A stretch of DNA of 64,000 nucleotides from Sphingomonas metalli (GTDB taxonomy: Bacteria; Pseudomonadota; Alphaproteobacteria; Sphingomonadales; Sphingomonadaceae), in the NCBI RefSeq assembly GCF_014641735.1, contig NZ_BMIH01000002.1, positions 620,001-684,000 on the forward strand, in the 5' to 3' direction. Shown here piece by piece: positions 53,410-61,693 of the stretch. Positions within the stretch are counted from its first letter, which is position 1. Each line of letters starts with the position of its first letter. Both the position numbers and the translations under genes were made by a program. Below the pieces are notes generated by a model. That model worked only from the letters and a program-made list of their open reading frames with translations. It was not told the origin of the DNA and did no database searches.

Positions 53410-53563
53410 GCACTGCCCTTTTGCTGTCAGACCGGATCAACCCGGCCGCACCGGTCCTAGTTCCCCGCCGCGGCGAGGCCGGTCCCGCAACGAAATTACG
53501 CACCCCGCACACGCATGGTTGTCGCGCGCCGCTTTTGCCGCCATTACAGGTGCGCACACGCCG

Positions 53564-54865
53564 ATGGCACCCCTTCCCCCCTTTCCCTGGATCGATGTCG
53601 CGATCATCCTGGCGCTGGTCGCGCTGAACGGCGTGTTCGCGATGAGCGAGCTCGCCCTTGTCTCGGCGCGCAAGGCGCGGCTGGAGGCGATGGCGCGTAG
53701 CGGTCGCGGCGGCGCGCGCGCGGCGATGACGCTCGCCGCGGATCCGGGCAAGTTCCTCTCGACCGTGCAGATCGGCATCACCCTGATCGGCATCCTCGCC
53801 GGCGCCTATTCGGGGGCGAGCCTCGGCACTCCTACCGCGGCGAGGCTCCAGGCGGCGGGCGTTCCGGCGGAGGCGGCGCAGTCGCTCGGCTTCGCGCTCG
53901 TCATCGGCCTCACCACCTTCGCCTCGCTGATCGTCGGCGAGCTGGTGCCCAAGCAGATCGCGCTCCGCTCGCCCGAGGCGGTGGCCTCGGTCGTGGCGCG
54001 GCCGATGGGCTGGATCGCGAAGATCACCGCGCCGCTCGTCTGGGTGCTCGATTCGTCGAGCGCGCTGATCTTCAAGCTCCTGCGGCTCGACCGCGACGGC
54101 GACGAGCAGGTGACGGCGGAGGAGCTCCAACTGATCGTCGCAGAGGCGTCCAAGTCCGGCGTGATCGAGGAGCATGAGCGCTCGATCATCTCCGGCGTCG
54201 TCCGCCTCGCCGACCGGCCGGTGCGCGAGGTGATGACGCCGCGCACCGAGGTCGACTGGCTCGACTGTCGCGCCGATCCCGCCGCGATCCGCGAGAAGCT
54301 GAGCGTCAGCCAGCACACCCGCCTGCCGGTCGGCGACGGATCGATCGACTCGGTGCTCGGCGTGGTCCAGGCGCGCGACATCGCCGCGGCGCTGCTGCGC
54401 GGCGAGCCGCTCGACCTGCCGCGGCTGATGCGCAAGGCGCCGGTGGTGATCGACCGGCTCGATGCGCCCGACGCGCTGCTCGCCCTGCGCGGGGCGGAGG
54501 TGCCGATGGCGCTGATCCACGACGAATACGGGCATTTCGAAGGGATCGTGACGCCCGCCGACCTGCTCGCGGCGATCGGCGGCGCCTTCGCGTCGGACGC
54601 CGATCCCGACGAGGCGCCCGACGTGGTCGTCCGCGACGACGGATCGCTGCTCGTCGCCGGCACCATGGCCGCGGACGCGCTCGCCGAGCGGCTGGGCATC
54701 GACCTGCCCGAAGACCGCGACTACGCCACCGTCGCCGGCCTCGCCCTCGCCATCCTCCGCCGCCTGCCGGGCGAGGGCGAGAGCTTCGTCGAGCAGGGCT
54801 GGAAGTTCGAGATCGTCGACCTCGACGGCCGCCGGATCGACAAGCTGCTGGTCAGCGTGGCGTAA
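53564..54865 (+). CDS. CNNM/CorC family (hemolysin C-like) membrane protein
   Basis: 433-aa protein: N-terminal DUF21/CNNM membrane domain (about residues 5-190, four helices with VALNGVFAMSELALVSARKA), a CBS pair (about 200-330) and the CorC_HlyC C-terminal domain. Family members export Mg2+ or Co2+ or regulate transport of divalent cations; the older name hemolysin C does not imply toxicity. ATG 53564 is the first start that fits the domain. Confidence 0.88.
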   Translation: MAPLPPFPWIDVAIILALVALNGVFAMSELALVSARKARLEAMARSGRGGARAAMTLAADPGKFLSTVQIGITLIGILAGAYSGASLGTPTAARLQAAGVPAEAAQSLGFALVIGLTTFASLIVGELVPKQIALRSPEAVASVVARPMGWIAKITAPLVWVLDSSSALIFKLLRLDRDGDEQVTAEELQLIVAEASKSGVIEEHERSIISGVVRLADRPVREVMTPRTEVDWLDCRADPAAIREKLSVSQHTRLPVGDGSIDSVLGVVQARDIAAALLRGEPLDLPRLMRKAPVVIDRLDAPDALLALRGAEVPMALIHDEYGHFEGIVTPADLLAAIGGAFASDADPDEAPDVVVRDDGSLLVAGTMAADALAERLGIDLPEDRDYATVAGLALAILRRLPGEGESFVEQGWKFEIVDLDGRRIDKLLVSVA

Positions 54866-54952
54866 TCTCGCCGGTGGCGGCCGGTCGGACCGCATTCTTG
54901 CACTTGCGACCGTCCTCATCGGCCCGGCGCGGGCCGGATCTTGGCAAACCTC

Positions 54953-55100
54953 ATCCGTCATGCCGGGCTCGTCCCGGCATCCACGGCCCCGCACGCGATC
55001 AAGCCATTGTTTGTGCGGCACGGTGGACCCCGGAACAGGTCCGGGGTGACGGAACGCTATGCACCGAACCGGCCCGGGCAAAGGTCGCGCGAGGCCGGGA
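54953..55100. repeat. Family C composite palindromic repeat
   Basis: Inner palindromes CCGTCATGCCGGGCTCGTCC and GGTGGACCCCGGAACAGGTC with spacer ATTGTTTGTGCGGCACGG; ends with an AAAGGTCGCGCGAGGC arm. Occupies the gap between the CNNM and LuxR genes. Confidence 0.8.
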
Positions 55101-55120
55101 TGGCGAGGGGGCGAAATGCC

Positions 55121-55867
55121 TTACCACGCCGCGCTCGTGAAAGTCAGCGTATGCGGTTCGGCCGCCGCGCCGTTCGTGCCACGGAAATTTCTGTACGTGT
55201 CGTCGTTGAACCAAACCTCGTACCGCCGACCGGCGTCCGCGCGGCAGCGATAGACGAAGGTGCGGCCGTCGCGCAGCAAGCGAGGCTTGCCGATGCAATC
55301 GGGGAATGTGCCCGCGACGCGCTGAACATAGGAGAAGCTGTCCGGCTGCATCGCTCGATCGTATCGTACGACGAGATCGAATTCGCCGGCCGGAATCGAG
55401 GCGCCAGCGCGCGGTTCGGTCGCGATCACGCGCGGGCGTGAGGTCGGTGCATCGACGGGCGGCACGATGGCACGATCGGGCGAAAGCCAGAAGGCGGCAG
55501 CGGTGACGGTCAGGAACAGCATGAGCGAGACTCCGGCGATCAGGATCGGCCACCACCAGGCGGTGACAGCCCGCGAGACGGGCCGCGGCCCTGCCAGCCG
55601 ATCCTCCCCGCCCTGAGCGAGCCCCATTGGCTCGGGCCCCAACAATTGAGGCACCGCCCCGGCCAGTCGCCGGGCCGCCTCCCGGCTGGTCGTCGCGCCG
55701 AGCTTGCGGCGCGCGCCCAGCAAGCGGTCGTTGACCGTATGGACGGAGATGCCGAGCGCCTGGGCCGCCGACTTGGCGTCGTGGCCCCGGGCGATCAGCG
55801 TCAGCACCTCGCGCTCGCGCGGGCTCAGCCGATCAAGCGCGGAGTCGGTCCGGTCGGCCGTATCCAC
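55121..55867 (-). CDS. Membrane-anchored LuxR-type HTH protein with C-terminal Ig-like domain
   Basis: 248-aa protein with an unusual order. An N-terminal LuxR/GerE HTH (about residues 12-70: LSPREREVLTLIARGHDAKS followed by HTVNDRLLGARRKLG) is followed by a linker, one membrane helix (about 108-127, WPILIAGVSLMLFLTVTAAA) and a periplasmic beta-rich domain resembling a bacterial Ig-like fold (RVIATEPRAGASIPAGEFDL, with two Cys in the last 60 residues). Such proteins may sense an envelope signal directly, like ToxR/CadC. Target genes unknown. Confidence 0.82.
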   Translation of the reverse strand: MDTADRTDSALDRLSPREREVLTLIARGHDAKSAAQALGISVHTVNDRLLGARRKLGATTSREAARRLAGAVPQLLGPEPMGLAQGGEDRLAGPRPVSRAVTAWWWPILIAGVSLMLFLTVTAAAFWLSPDRAIVPPVDAPTSRPRVIATEPRAGASIPAGEFDLVVRYDRAMQPDSFSYVQRVAGTFPDCIGKPRLLRDGRTFVYRCRADAGRRYEVWFNDDTYRNFRGTNGAAAEPHTLTFTSAAW

Positions 55868-55879
55868 AGGCGGGTCGGA

Positions 55880-56548
55880 TCACAGCCGCCCGAACACCGC
55901 CTCGAACCCCGCCCGGTCGCCGGCGGCGAGGAAGCGGGATTGTTCGATCCAGCGGTCGCGCGCCATGCGGCCGGCGAAGGGGCCGAGCTGCGCGTCGAGC
56001 GCCGCCGCCTCGTCGTCCGTGAGGGCCGCCATCTGGCCGACCGTGGTGATGCCGAGCCCGGCAAGCCGATCGGCGAGCTTGGGGCCGAGCCCCTTGAGCT
56101 GGGTGATCGGCCCATCCGCCGGACTGGCGCTGCTGCCGGGCTCCGTCGCGGCCGGTATGTCGGCGGCGACGCTGGCGGGGCTCGCATCCATCGGCGCCGC
56201 CGCCGCGATCGGCTCGTCGGCGAGCGGCGCGGGATCGACCGGCATCGGCTCGTCCACCGCCGCTTCCACCGGTGCAGGCGGCGGCGGCGCGGCATCGGCG
56301 ATCGCCGGCGTCTCCTCGCGCAGCGGACCCGGCTCCGGCACGCTCGGGGTCAGCCCGACCTCCGCCGCCCGCTCCTCGACCGCCCGCTTGGCCTCGACCC
56401 GCTGGCGCTTGCGCCGCGCGCCGGCGACGATGATCGCGATGGCGGCGATCGCGACGATCGCCATCAGCACGATATGGATGCTGGTGATCGCGGCGATCCC
56501 GTCGGGCAGCAGGCTGGAACCGGGGGCGGAGGCGGTGCTGTCGTTCAT
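55880..56548 (-). CDS. Membrane protein with C-terminal helix-hairpin-helix domain
   Basis: 222-aa protein: one membrane helix near the N-terminus (about residues 24-43, IHIVLMAIVAIAAIAIIVAG), a basic stretch (ARRKRQRVEAKR), a long Pro/Ala/Glu-rich linker and a C-terminal HhH domain (ITQLKGLGPKLADRLAGLGI, followed by TTVGQMAALTDDE) like those of DUF4332 and L21-linked proteins. HhH domains usually bind nucleic acid; a membrane-linked DNA- or RNA-binding role is inferred. It is 12 bp from the LuxR-type gene on the same strand. Confidence 0.75.
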   Translation of the reverse strand: MNDSTASAPGSSLLPDGIAAITSIHIVLMAIVAIAAIAIIVAGARRKRQRVEAKRAVEERAAEVGLTPSVPEPGPLREETPAIADAAPPPPAPVEAAVDEPMPVDPAPLADEPIAAAAPMDASPASVAADIPAATEPGSSASPADGPITQLKGLGPKLADRLAGLGITTVGQMAALTDDEAAALDAQLGPFAGRMARDRWIEQSRFLAAGDRAGFEAVFGRL

Positions 56549-56591
56549 GCCATTATCCTAAAGCGGCAGGCGGTGCCCGCAAAGCGGGGTT

Positions 56592-57863
56592 TCAACCCTG
56601 TTCGCGAGCGATCTCGCGCCAGCCGATGTCGCGGCGGCAGAAACCCTCGGGCATGACGATCCGATCCACCGCGCGATAGGCCGCCGCCTGCGCCGCCGCG
56701 ACGCTGGGTCCCGCCGCCGTCACCGCCAGCACCCTCCCGCCCGCGGCGACGAGCCCGCCCTCCGCGCCGGTCGCGGTACCCGCCTGGAAGACGACGGCGC
56801 CGTCCGCCTCCGCCGCCTCGATCCCGGCGATCGCCCCGCCCTTCTTCGGCTCGCCCGGATAACCCTGCGCGGCCATCACCACGGTCAGCGCGCAATCGGC
56901 GGAGAAGACCGGCGCAGCCTCGCCCGCCAGCCGCCCTTCCGCCGCCGCCAGCATCAGCGCGACCAGATCGCCCTGGAAGCGGAGCATCAGCACCTGCGTC
57001 TCCGGGTCGCCGAACCGGGCATTGTATTCGATCAGCTTCGGCCCCTGCGGCGTCAGCATCAGCCCGGCATAGAGCACGCCGACGAACGGCATCCCGTCGG
57101 CCCGCAGCGCCTCAACGGTCGGCCGCACGATCGTGTCGATCGCCTGCGCCTCCAGCGCCGGGGTCAGCACGCGCGCCGGGCTATAGGCGCCCATGCCGCC
57201 GGTGTTCGGCCCGGTATCGCCCTCGCCGACGCGCTTGTGGTCCTGCGCCGAGCCGAAGGGGGCGAGGTGCGTGCCGTCGGTCAGCACGAACAGGCTCGCC
57301 TCCTCGCCGGTCAGGAACTCCTCGATCACCGCCTCGCCGCCCGGTTCGGCGAAGAGCGCGTCGATCGCCGCCAGCGCCTCGTCGCGGGTCATCGCCACGG
57401 TCACGCCCTTGCCCGCGGCGAGGCCATCGGCCTTGATGACGACCGGCAGGCCGAAGGTGCCGCCGAGCGCGGCCACCGCCGTGTCGCGATCGGTGACGCG
57501 GATATAGCCGGCGGTCGGGATGCCCGCGCGCGCGCACAGATCCTTGGTGAAGCCCTTGGAACCCTCCAGCCGCGCCGCCGCCGCCGATGGCCCGAACACC
57601 GGCACGCCCGCCATCCGCAGCGTGTCGGCAAGCCCGTCGACCAGCGGCGCCTCCGGGCCGATCACCACCAGCCCGATCGCCTGCTCGCGGCAGAAGGCCG
57701 CAACCGCGCCATGGTCCGCCGCATCGAGCGCCACCAGCGTGGCGTGCCGCGCGATGCCGGGGTTGCCGGGCGCGGCGAAGAGCGTATCGAGGGTCGGCGA
57801 TTGGGCCAGCTTCCACGCCAGCGCGTGCTCGCGGCCCCCAGAGCCGATCAACAGGACGTTCAT
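56592..57863 (-). CDS. purD: Phosphoribosylamine-glycine ligase
   Basis: 423-aa ATP-grasp enzyme joining glycine to 5-phosphoribosylamine in purine synthesis. The N-terminus [20 protein letters not shown] and the ATP-grasp signature region [20 protein letters not shown] then [10 protein letters not shown] are typical. ATG 57863 is preceded by AAGGGATCCGGC. This start codon overlaps the divergent xseA start within the tetranucleotide CATG. Confidence 0.96.
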   Translation of the reverse strand: MNVLLIGSGGREHALAWKLAQSPTLDTLFAAPGNPGIARHATLVALDAADHGAVAAFCREQAIGLVVIGPEAPLVDGLADTLRMAGVPVFGPSAAAARLEGSKGFTKDLCARAGIPTAGYIRVTDRDTAVAALGGTFGLPVVIKADGLAAGKGVTVAMTRDEALAAIDALFAEPGGEAVIEEFLTGEEASLFVLTDGTHLAPFGSAQDHKRVGEGDTGPNTGGMGAYSPARVLTPALEAQAIDTIVRPTVEALRADGMPFVGVLYAGLMLTPQGPKLIEYNARFGDPETQVLMLRFQGDLVALMLAAAEGRLAGEAAPVFSADCALTVVMAAQGYPGEPKKGGAIAGIEAAEADGAVVFQAGTATGAEGGLVAAGGRVLAVTAAGPSVAAAQAAAYRAVDRIVMPEGFCRRDIGWREIAREQG

Positions 57864-59229
57864 GCCGGATCCCTTTTCAGACGAACCGCGGCTGGTAGCG
57901 GAGGACATGCCGGGCGACAACGCGCTGACGCTGTCGGTCGGCGAACTGTCCGGCCGGCTGAAGCGGATGGTGGAGGGCGAGTTCGGCCATGTCCGCCTGC
58001 GCGGCGAGATCTCCGGCTACAAGCGCGCCGCCTCGGGCCATGCCTATCTGTGCCTCAAGGACGAGGCGGCGGTGATCGACGGCGTGATGTGGAAGGGCGC
58101 GGCCGGCGCGCTCGCCTTCGCCCCGCAGGACGGCATCGAGGTGGTCGCGACGGGCCGTCTCACCACCTATCCCGGCCGCTCCAAATATCAGGTGGTGATC
58201 GAGCGGATGGAGCTGGCCGGCGCCGGCGCGCTGATGGCGCTGCTGGAGAAGCTGAAGGCGCAGCTCGCCGGCGAGGGGCTGTTCGATCCCGCGCGCAAAC
58301 GGCCGCTTCTTTACCTGCCCCGCGTGATCGGCGTCGTCACCTCGCCCACCGGCGCGGTGATCCGCGACATCCTGCACCGGCTGGAGGATCGCTGCCCCAC
58401 CCATGTCCTCGTATGGCCGGTCAAGGTGCAGGGCGAGGGCGCGGCGGCCGAGGTGGCGGCGGCGGTGCGCGGGTTCGATGCGATCGCGCCCGGCGGCCCG
58501 GTTCCCCGCCCCGATCTGGTCATCGTCGCGCGCGGCGGCGGCTCGATCGAGGATCTCTGGGCCTTCAACGAGGAAGTGGTGGTCCGCGCGGTCGCGGCCT
58601 GTTCGATCCCGATCATCTCCGCGGTCGGGCACGAGACAGATACCACCCTGTGCGACCATGCCGCCGATCGCCGCGCCCCCACCCCCACCGCCGCGGCCGA
58701 GATCGCGGTGCCGGTGCTCGCCGAGCTGCGCCATACCGTCGCCACCCATGCCGCGCGCACCAACCGCTGCGCGAACCGCTATGTCGAGCGCGGGCGAGAG
58801 CGGCTGGCGGCGCTCGCCCGGCTGTTGCCGAAGCGCGATGCGCTGCTGGGGCCCCAGCGCCAGCGCGCGGACGAGGCGGGTGCGCGGCTCGACCGCGGCC
58901 TGTCGGCGCGGGTCGCGGGTGCGCGGGGGCAGCTCGCCCATGCGGCCGGCGCGCTGCGGCCGGCGGTGCTGGCACGCCAGCTCGACACGGCCAGGGGCCG
59001 GCTCGACGCGACCTGGCGGCTGGTCCAGTCGCTCAATCCGGACCGGGTGCTGGAGCGCGGCTATGCCCGCGTCACCGCGCGCGCGGGCGGCGAGACGCTG
59101 GCCGGGGCGGCGGCGGCGCGGGCGGCGGGCGCCGTGACGCTCCACTTCCGCGACGGCGCCGTCGACGCGCGGGTTGAGCGACCGGCGACGAAAACCTATG
59201 TTCCCCCCGAGCAGCCCAGCCTGCTGTAA
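57862..59229 (+). CDS. xseA: Exodeoxyribonuclease VII large subunit
   Basis: 455-aa catalytic subunit of ExoVII, degrading single-stranded DNA with XseB (not in the window). The N-terminal OB fold ([20 protein letters not shown] to about residue 110) is followed by the catalytic domain with [13 protein letters not shown] and [10 protein letters not shown], then a coiled-coil C-terminus. ATG 57862 has AGGA 6 bases upstream; ATG 57907 is an alternative. It shares its start region with purD. Confidence 0.94.
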   Translation: MPDPFSDEPRLVAEDMPGDNALTLSVGELSGRLKRMVEGEFGHVRLRGEISGYKRAASGHAYLCLKDEAAVIDGVMWKGAAGALAFAPQDGIEVVATGRLTTYPGRSKYQVVIERMELAGAGALMALLEKLKAQLAGEGLFDPARKRPLLYLPRVIGVVTSPTGAVIRDILHRLEDRCPTHVLVWPVKVQGEGAAAEVAAAVRGFDAIAPGGPVPRPDLVIVARGGGSIEDLWAFNEEVVVRAVAACSIPIISAVGHETDTTLCDHAADRRAPTPTAAAEIAVPVLAELRHTVATHAARTNRCANRYVERGRERLAALARLLPKRDALLGPQRQRADEAGARLDRGLSARVAGARGQLAHAAGALRPAVLARQLDTARGRLDATWRLVQSLNPDRVLERGYARVTARAGGETLAGAAAARAAGAVTLHFRDGAVDARVERPATKTYVPPEQPSLL

Positions 59230-59253
59230 CCCTGCCGGAATGTGTCCAGAACG

Positions 59254-59454
59254 ATGCTGATGTCGAACACCGATCGCCCCGCGCGCCTTCATTACATGGC
59301 GAACGGCTTCCGCGTCCTGTCGCCGGGCGACCATGTCGTCTGCGCCGAGAGCGGCACGCGGATCGCGCTCGACGACCTGCGCTACTGGAGCGTCGCGCGC
59401 CAGGCCGCCTATGCCAGCGCGCAGATCGCCAGCGAGGCGCTGGCGCCGCGATGA
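59254..59454 (+). CDS. DUF2093 family protein
   Basis: 66-aa alphaproteobacterial protein of unknown function. The DUF2093 signature is clear: ARLHYMANGFRVLSPGDHVV, then DDLRYWSVARQAAYA. Located between xseA and the M23 lipoprotein, with a 4-bp overlap at its stop into the latter (59451), so all three may be one operon. The start could also be ATG 59260 or GTG 59242. Confidence 0.85.
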   Translation: MLMSNTDRPARLHYMANGFRVLSPGDHVVCAESGTRIALDDLRYWSVARQAAYASAQIASEALAPR

Positions 59455-60329
59455 GGGTTGCGGGCGGCCTCGCCCTTGCCCTGCTGGCCGCCGGCTGCGT
59501 CGCTCCCACCGGGCCGCCCCCCGCACCGGGGCCCCGGCCCGTTTCGCCCGCTCCCGCCCCGACGACGGCCCCTGCCCCGCCGGCCATCGAGGGCATGGCG
59601 GTCCAGGGCGGCCTCGTCGCCGGCCGTGCGCAGCCCGGCGCGATGCTGACGCTCGACGGCAAGCCGGTGCGAGTCGCGGCGGACGGCCGCTTCATCCTCG
59701 GCTTCGATCGCGACGCGGCTCCTTCCGCCCTCCTCGTCCAGCAGGCCAGCGGCGCCCCGCCCGCCGAGGTCCGCATCAGCGTCGCCCCGCGCGCCTGGCG
59801 GCTCGAGCCGGTCGATGCTCCCTATCGCGCCGGCCGCACCAGCGCAGAGTTCGACGCGCTGCGCCCCGCCGAGCTGGCCCAGATCACCGCCGCCCGCACC
59901 CGCCAGACCGATGCCGCGGGCTGGCGCCAGCGCTTCGCCTGGCCCGCCCATGGCCGGCAGTCGGGCTGGTTCGGCGCACAGCGCATCTATCAGGGCAAGC
60001 CGGGCAGCTATCATTCGGGCGCCGACGTCGCGGTGCCGACCGGCACGCCGGTCGTCGCGCCCGCCGACGGCGTCGTCATCCTCGCGACGCCCGCGCCCTT
60101 CACGCTGGAGGGCAACCTCCTCCTGATCGATCACGGCATGGGCCTGTCGAGCGCGCTGATGCACCTGTCGCGGATCGACGTGGCGGTGGGCGACCATGTC
60201 CGACAGGGCCAGCCGGTCGCCCTGTCCGGCGCCACCGGCCGGGCGACCGGGCCGCACCTGCACTGGGGACTGACCTGGCAGGGCGCACGGCTCGACCCGC
60301 TGCTGGTGGTGGGGGCGGAGCCGGAGTGA
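59451..60329 (+). CDS. M23 family peptidase lipoprotein
   Basis: 292-aa periplasmic endopeptidase. N-terminal lipoprotein signal (LALALLAAGC, lipobox Cys about residue 16), a Pro-rich linker, a beta domain and a C-terminal M23 domain with YHSGADVAVPTGTPVVAPAD (His and Asp zinc ligands) and GPHLHWGLTW (HxH). The active-site set is intact. Its stop overlaps the start of the first 2OG-oxygenase-like gene (TGATG). Confidence 0.9.
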   Translation: MRVAGGLALALLAAGCVAPTGPPPAPGPRPVSPAPAPTTAPAPPAIEGMAVQGGLVAGRAQPGAMLTLDGKPVRVAADGRFILGFDRDAAPSALLVQQASGAPPAEVRISVAPRAWRLEPVDAPYRAGRTSAEFDALRPAELAQITAARTRQTDAAGWRQRFAWPAHGRQSGWFGAQRIYQGKPGSYHSGADVAVPTGTPVVAPADGVVILATPAPFTLEGNLLLIDHGMGLSSALMHLSRIDVAVGDHVRQGQPVALSGATGRATGPHLHWGLTWQGARLDPLLVVGAEPE

Positions 60330-60964
60330 TGGCGGCCCGGATCGTCACCCTGTTCCAAACGCCCGTTTACACCATCGCGTTGCCCGATGCGGCCGCACTT
60401 AACCCGCCGCTGCGTGCGGCGATCGCCACCGAGCGGCAGCGGGTCCTCGGGGTGTCCAAGTCAAACGTAGGCGGGTGGCAGTCGACCGACGACATGCTCC
60501 GCTGGGGCGGCGACGCGGCGGCCGTCCTTGCGGCGCAGTGCGTCGCAGCCGCCGAGCGGATGACCGCCGATCCGAGCGGCCGGCCGGCTTCGGTCCGCTG
60601 GCAGCCGGAAATGTGGGCGAACGTCAATCGTGCCGGCGATTCGAACCAGAGCCACTGGCATCCCGGATCCTATCTGTCCTTCGTCTACTATGTCGACGAC
60701 GGCTATGCCGGGTCCGGCGACCGGCAACTCGGCGGGGAACTGGTGTTCGTCGATCCGCGCATGCCCTTCCTCCGGATGCGGACGCCCGACCTGCGCCACC
60801 GTGTCGCCAATGGCGCGGTCGAGGAACACGAGACCTGGGTGCGGCCCTTTTCCGGCCTGCTGATCGCTTTCCCGTCCTTCCTCGCCCATTCGGTGCGCCC
60901 CTATCGTGGCGAGGCGGAGCGGCTATCGATCGCGATCAACCTCGTCGCACGACCGCCAGCATGA
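60329..60964 (+). CDS. 2OG-Fe(II) oxygenase family protein (TIGR02466-like)
   Basis: 211-aa protein of the putative 2-oxoglutarate/Fe(II) oxygenase family. Seen: the HWHPGSYLSFVYYVDDG segment holding the first metal His, GGELVFVDPRMPF and the ending FSGLLIAFPSFLAHSVRPYR (second His and Arg for 2OG). Substrate unknown. Start overlaps the M23 gene stop, and its stop overlaps the next gene's ATG (ATGA), so translation is coupled along the run. The downstream neighbours are also oxygenase-like. Confidence 0.8.
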   Translation: MAARIVTLFQTPVYTIALPDAAALNPPLRAAIATERQRVLGVSKSNVGGWQSTDDMLRWGGDAAAVLAAQCVAAAERMTADPSGRPASVRWQPEMWANVNRAGDSNQSHWHPGSYLSFVYYVDDGYAGSGDRQLGGELVFVDPRMPFLRMRTPDLRHRVANGAVEEHETWVRPFSGLLIAFPSFLAHSVRPYRGEAERLSIAINLVARPPA

Positions 60965-61566
60965 CCAGCCCGCCCGCCATCCATGTCGAACCGTTGTTTG
61001 CCACACCGGTGATCCTCGACCGGCCGGACGCCGTACCGATCGATCGCGGAGCGACCATGCGGCAGGTCGAGGCAGCACTGCGGCAACAGGGCCGATCGTC
61101 GGCCGCGATCGCTCCCGGACCGGCGGTGCAGCCGATAATCGACCATGCGGTCGGGCTGGCGAACCGTGCGACCGCACAGACGAACGGCGCCGGACCGATC
61201 CACTGGCACGCCGCCGTCACCGGCCATGCCGCCGACGGCCACCACGGCCTCCCCATCGCTCCGGAATATGAGGCCTTCTGGAAGGCTCTCTTCGTTCTGG
61301 GGGACGGGCAGGGGGCGGAGGCTTCCGGCCGGATCGTCTTGGCGGACCCCCGCCTGCCGGCCCCGATGATGGAAGCGGCAAATGTCCGGTTGCGCCTTCG
61401 CCTCGACAATCCCGGTGCCATCTATGCGCCGGAGGTGAGCTTGCCCGCCGCAGCGGGCGACATGGTCCTGATGCCGGGCTGGCTAGGCGGTCGCTGGCAC
61501 CCCGCACCGGGCCACGATCGCACGCTGCTCCTGTCGATCACGCTCCTCGCTCCACTGTCCCGCTGA
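60961..61566 (+). CDS. Degenerate oxygenase-like protein, paralogue of the upstream gene
   Basis: 201-aa protein following the upstream gene's pattern: PLFATPVILDRPD at the start, an HWHAAVTGHAADGHH segment, GRIVLADPRLPAP and GDMVLMPGWLGGRWHPAPGH. However, the stretch that holds the second metal His in the neighbour (AHSVRPYRG) reads GRWHPAPGHD here, and the sequence around HWH differs. It may be a divergent oxygenase or a catalytically inactive partner. Coupled start (ATGA overlap). Confidence 0.6.
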   Translation: MTSPPAIHVEPLFATPVILDRPDAVPIDRGATMRQVEAALRQQGRSSAAIAPGPAVQPIIDHAVGLANRATAQTNGAGPIHWHAAVTGHAADGHHGLPIAPEYEAFWKALFVLGDGQGAEASGRIVLADPRLPAPMMEAANVRLRLRLDNPGAIYAPEVSLPAAAGDMVLMPGWLGGRWHPAPGHDRTLLLSITLLAPLSR

Positions 61567-61693
61567 CCGCTGGCGCCGCGCGTCGCCAAGAAGACGTCTT
61601 GCTTCGGTCGCCCTTGCGCGCCGATACCAGTGACATGTCCGCTCCCGCCATTCGCCAGCACCTGGCTGTCCTTCCAGCACCAACGGCCGCTGC

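Noticed and set aside
53564..54865. Hemolysin / virulence factor
   Set aside because: The DUF21-CBS-CorC architecture belongs to the CNNM cation-transport family; the hemolysin label comes from an old annotation.
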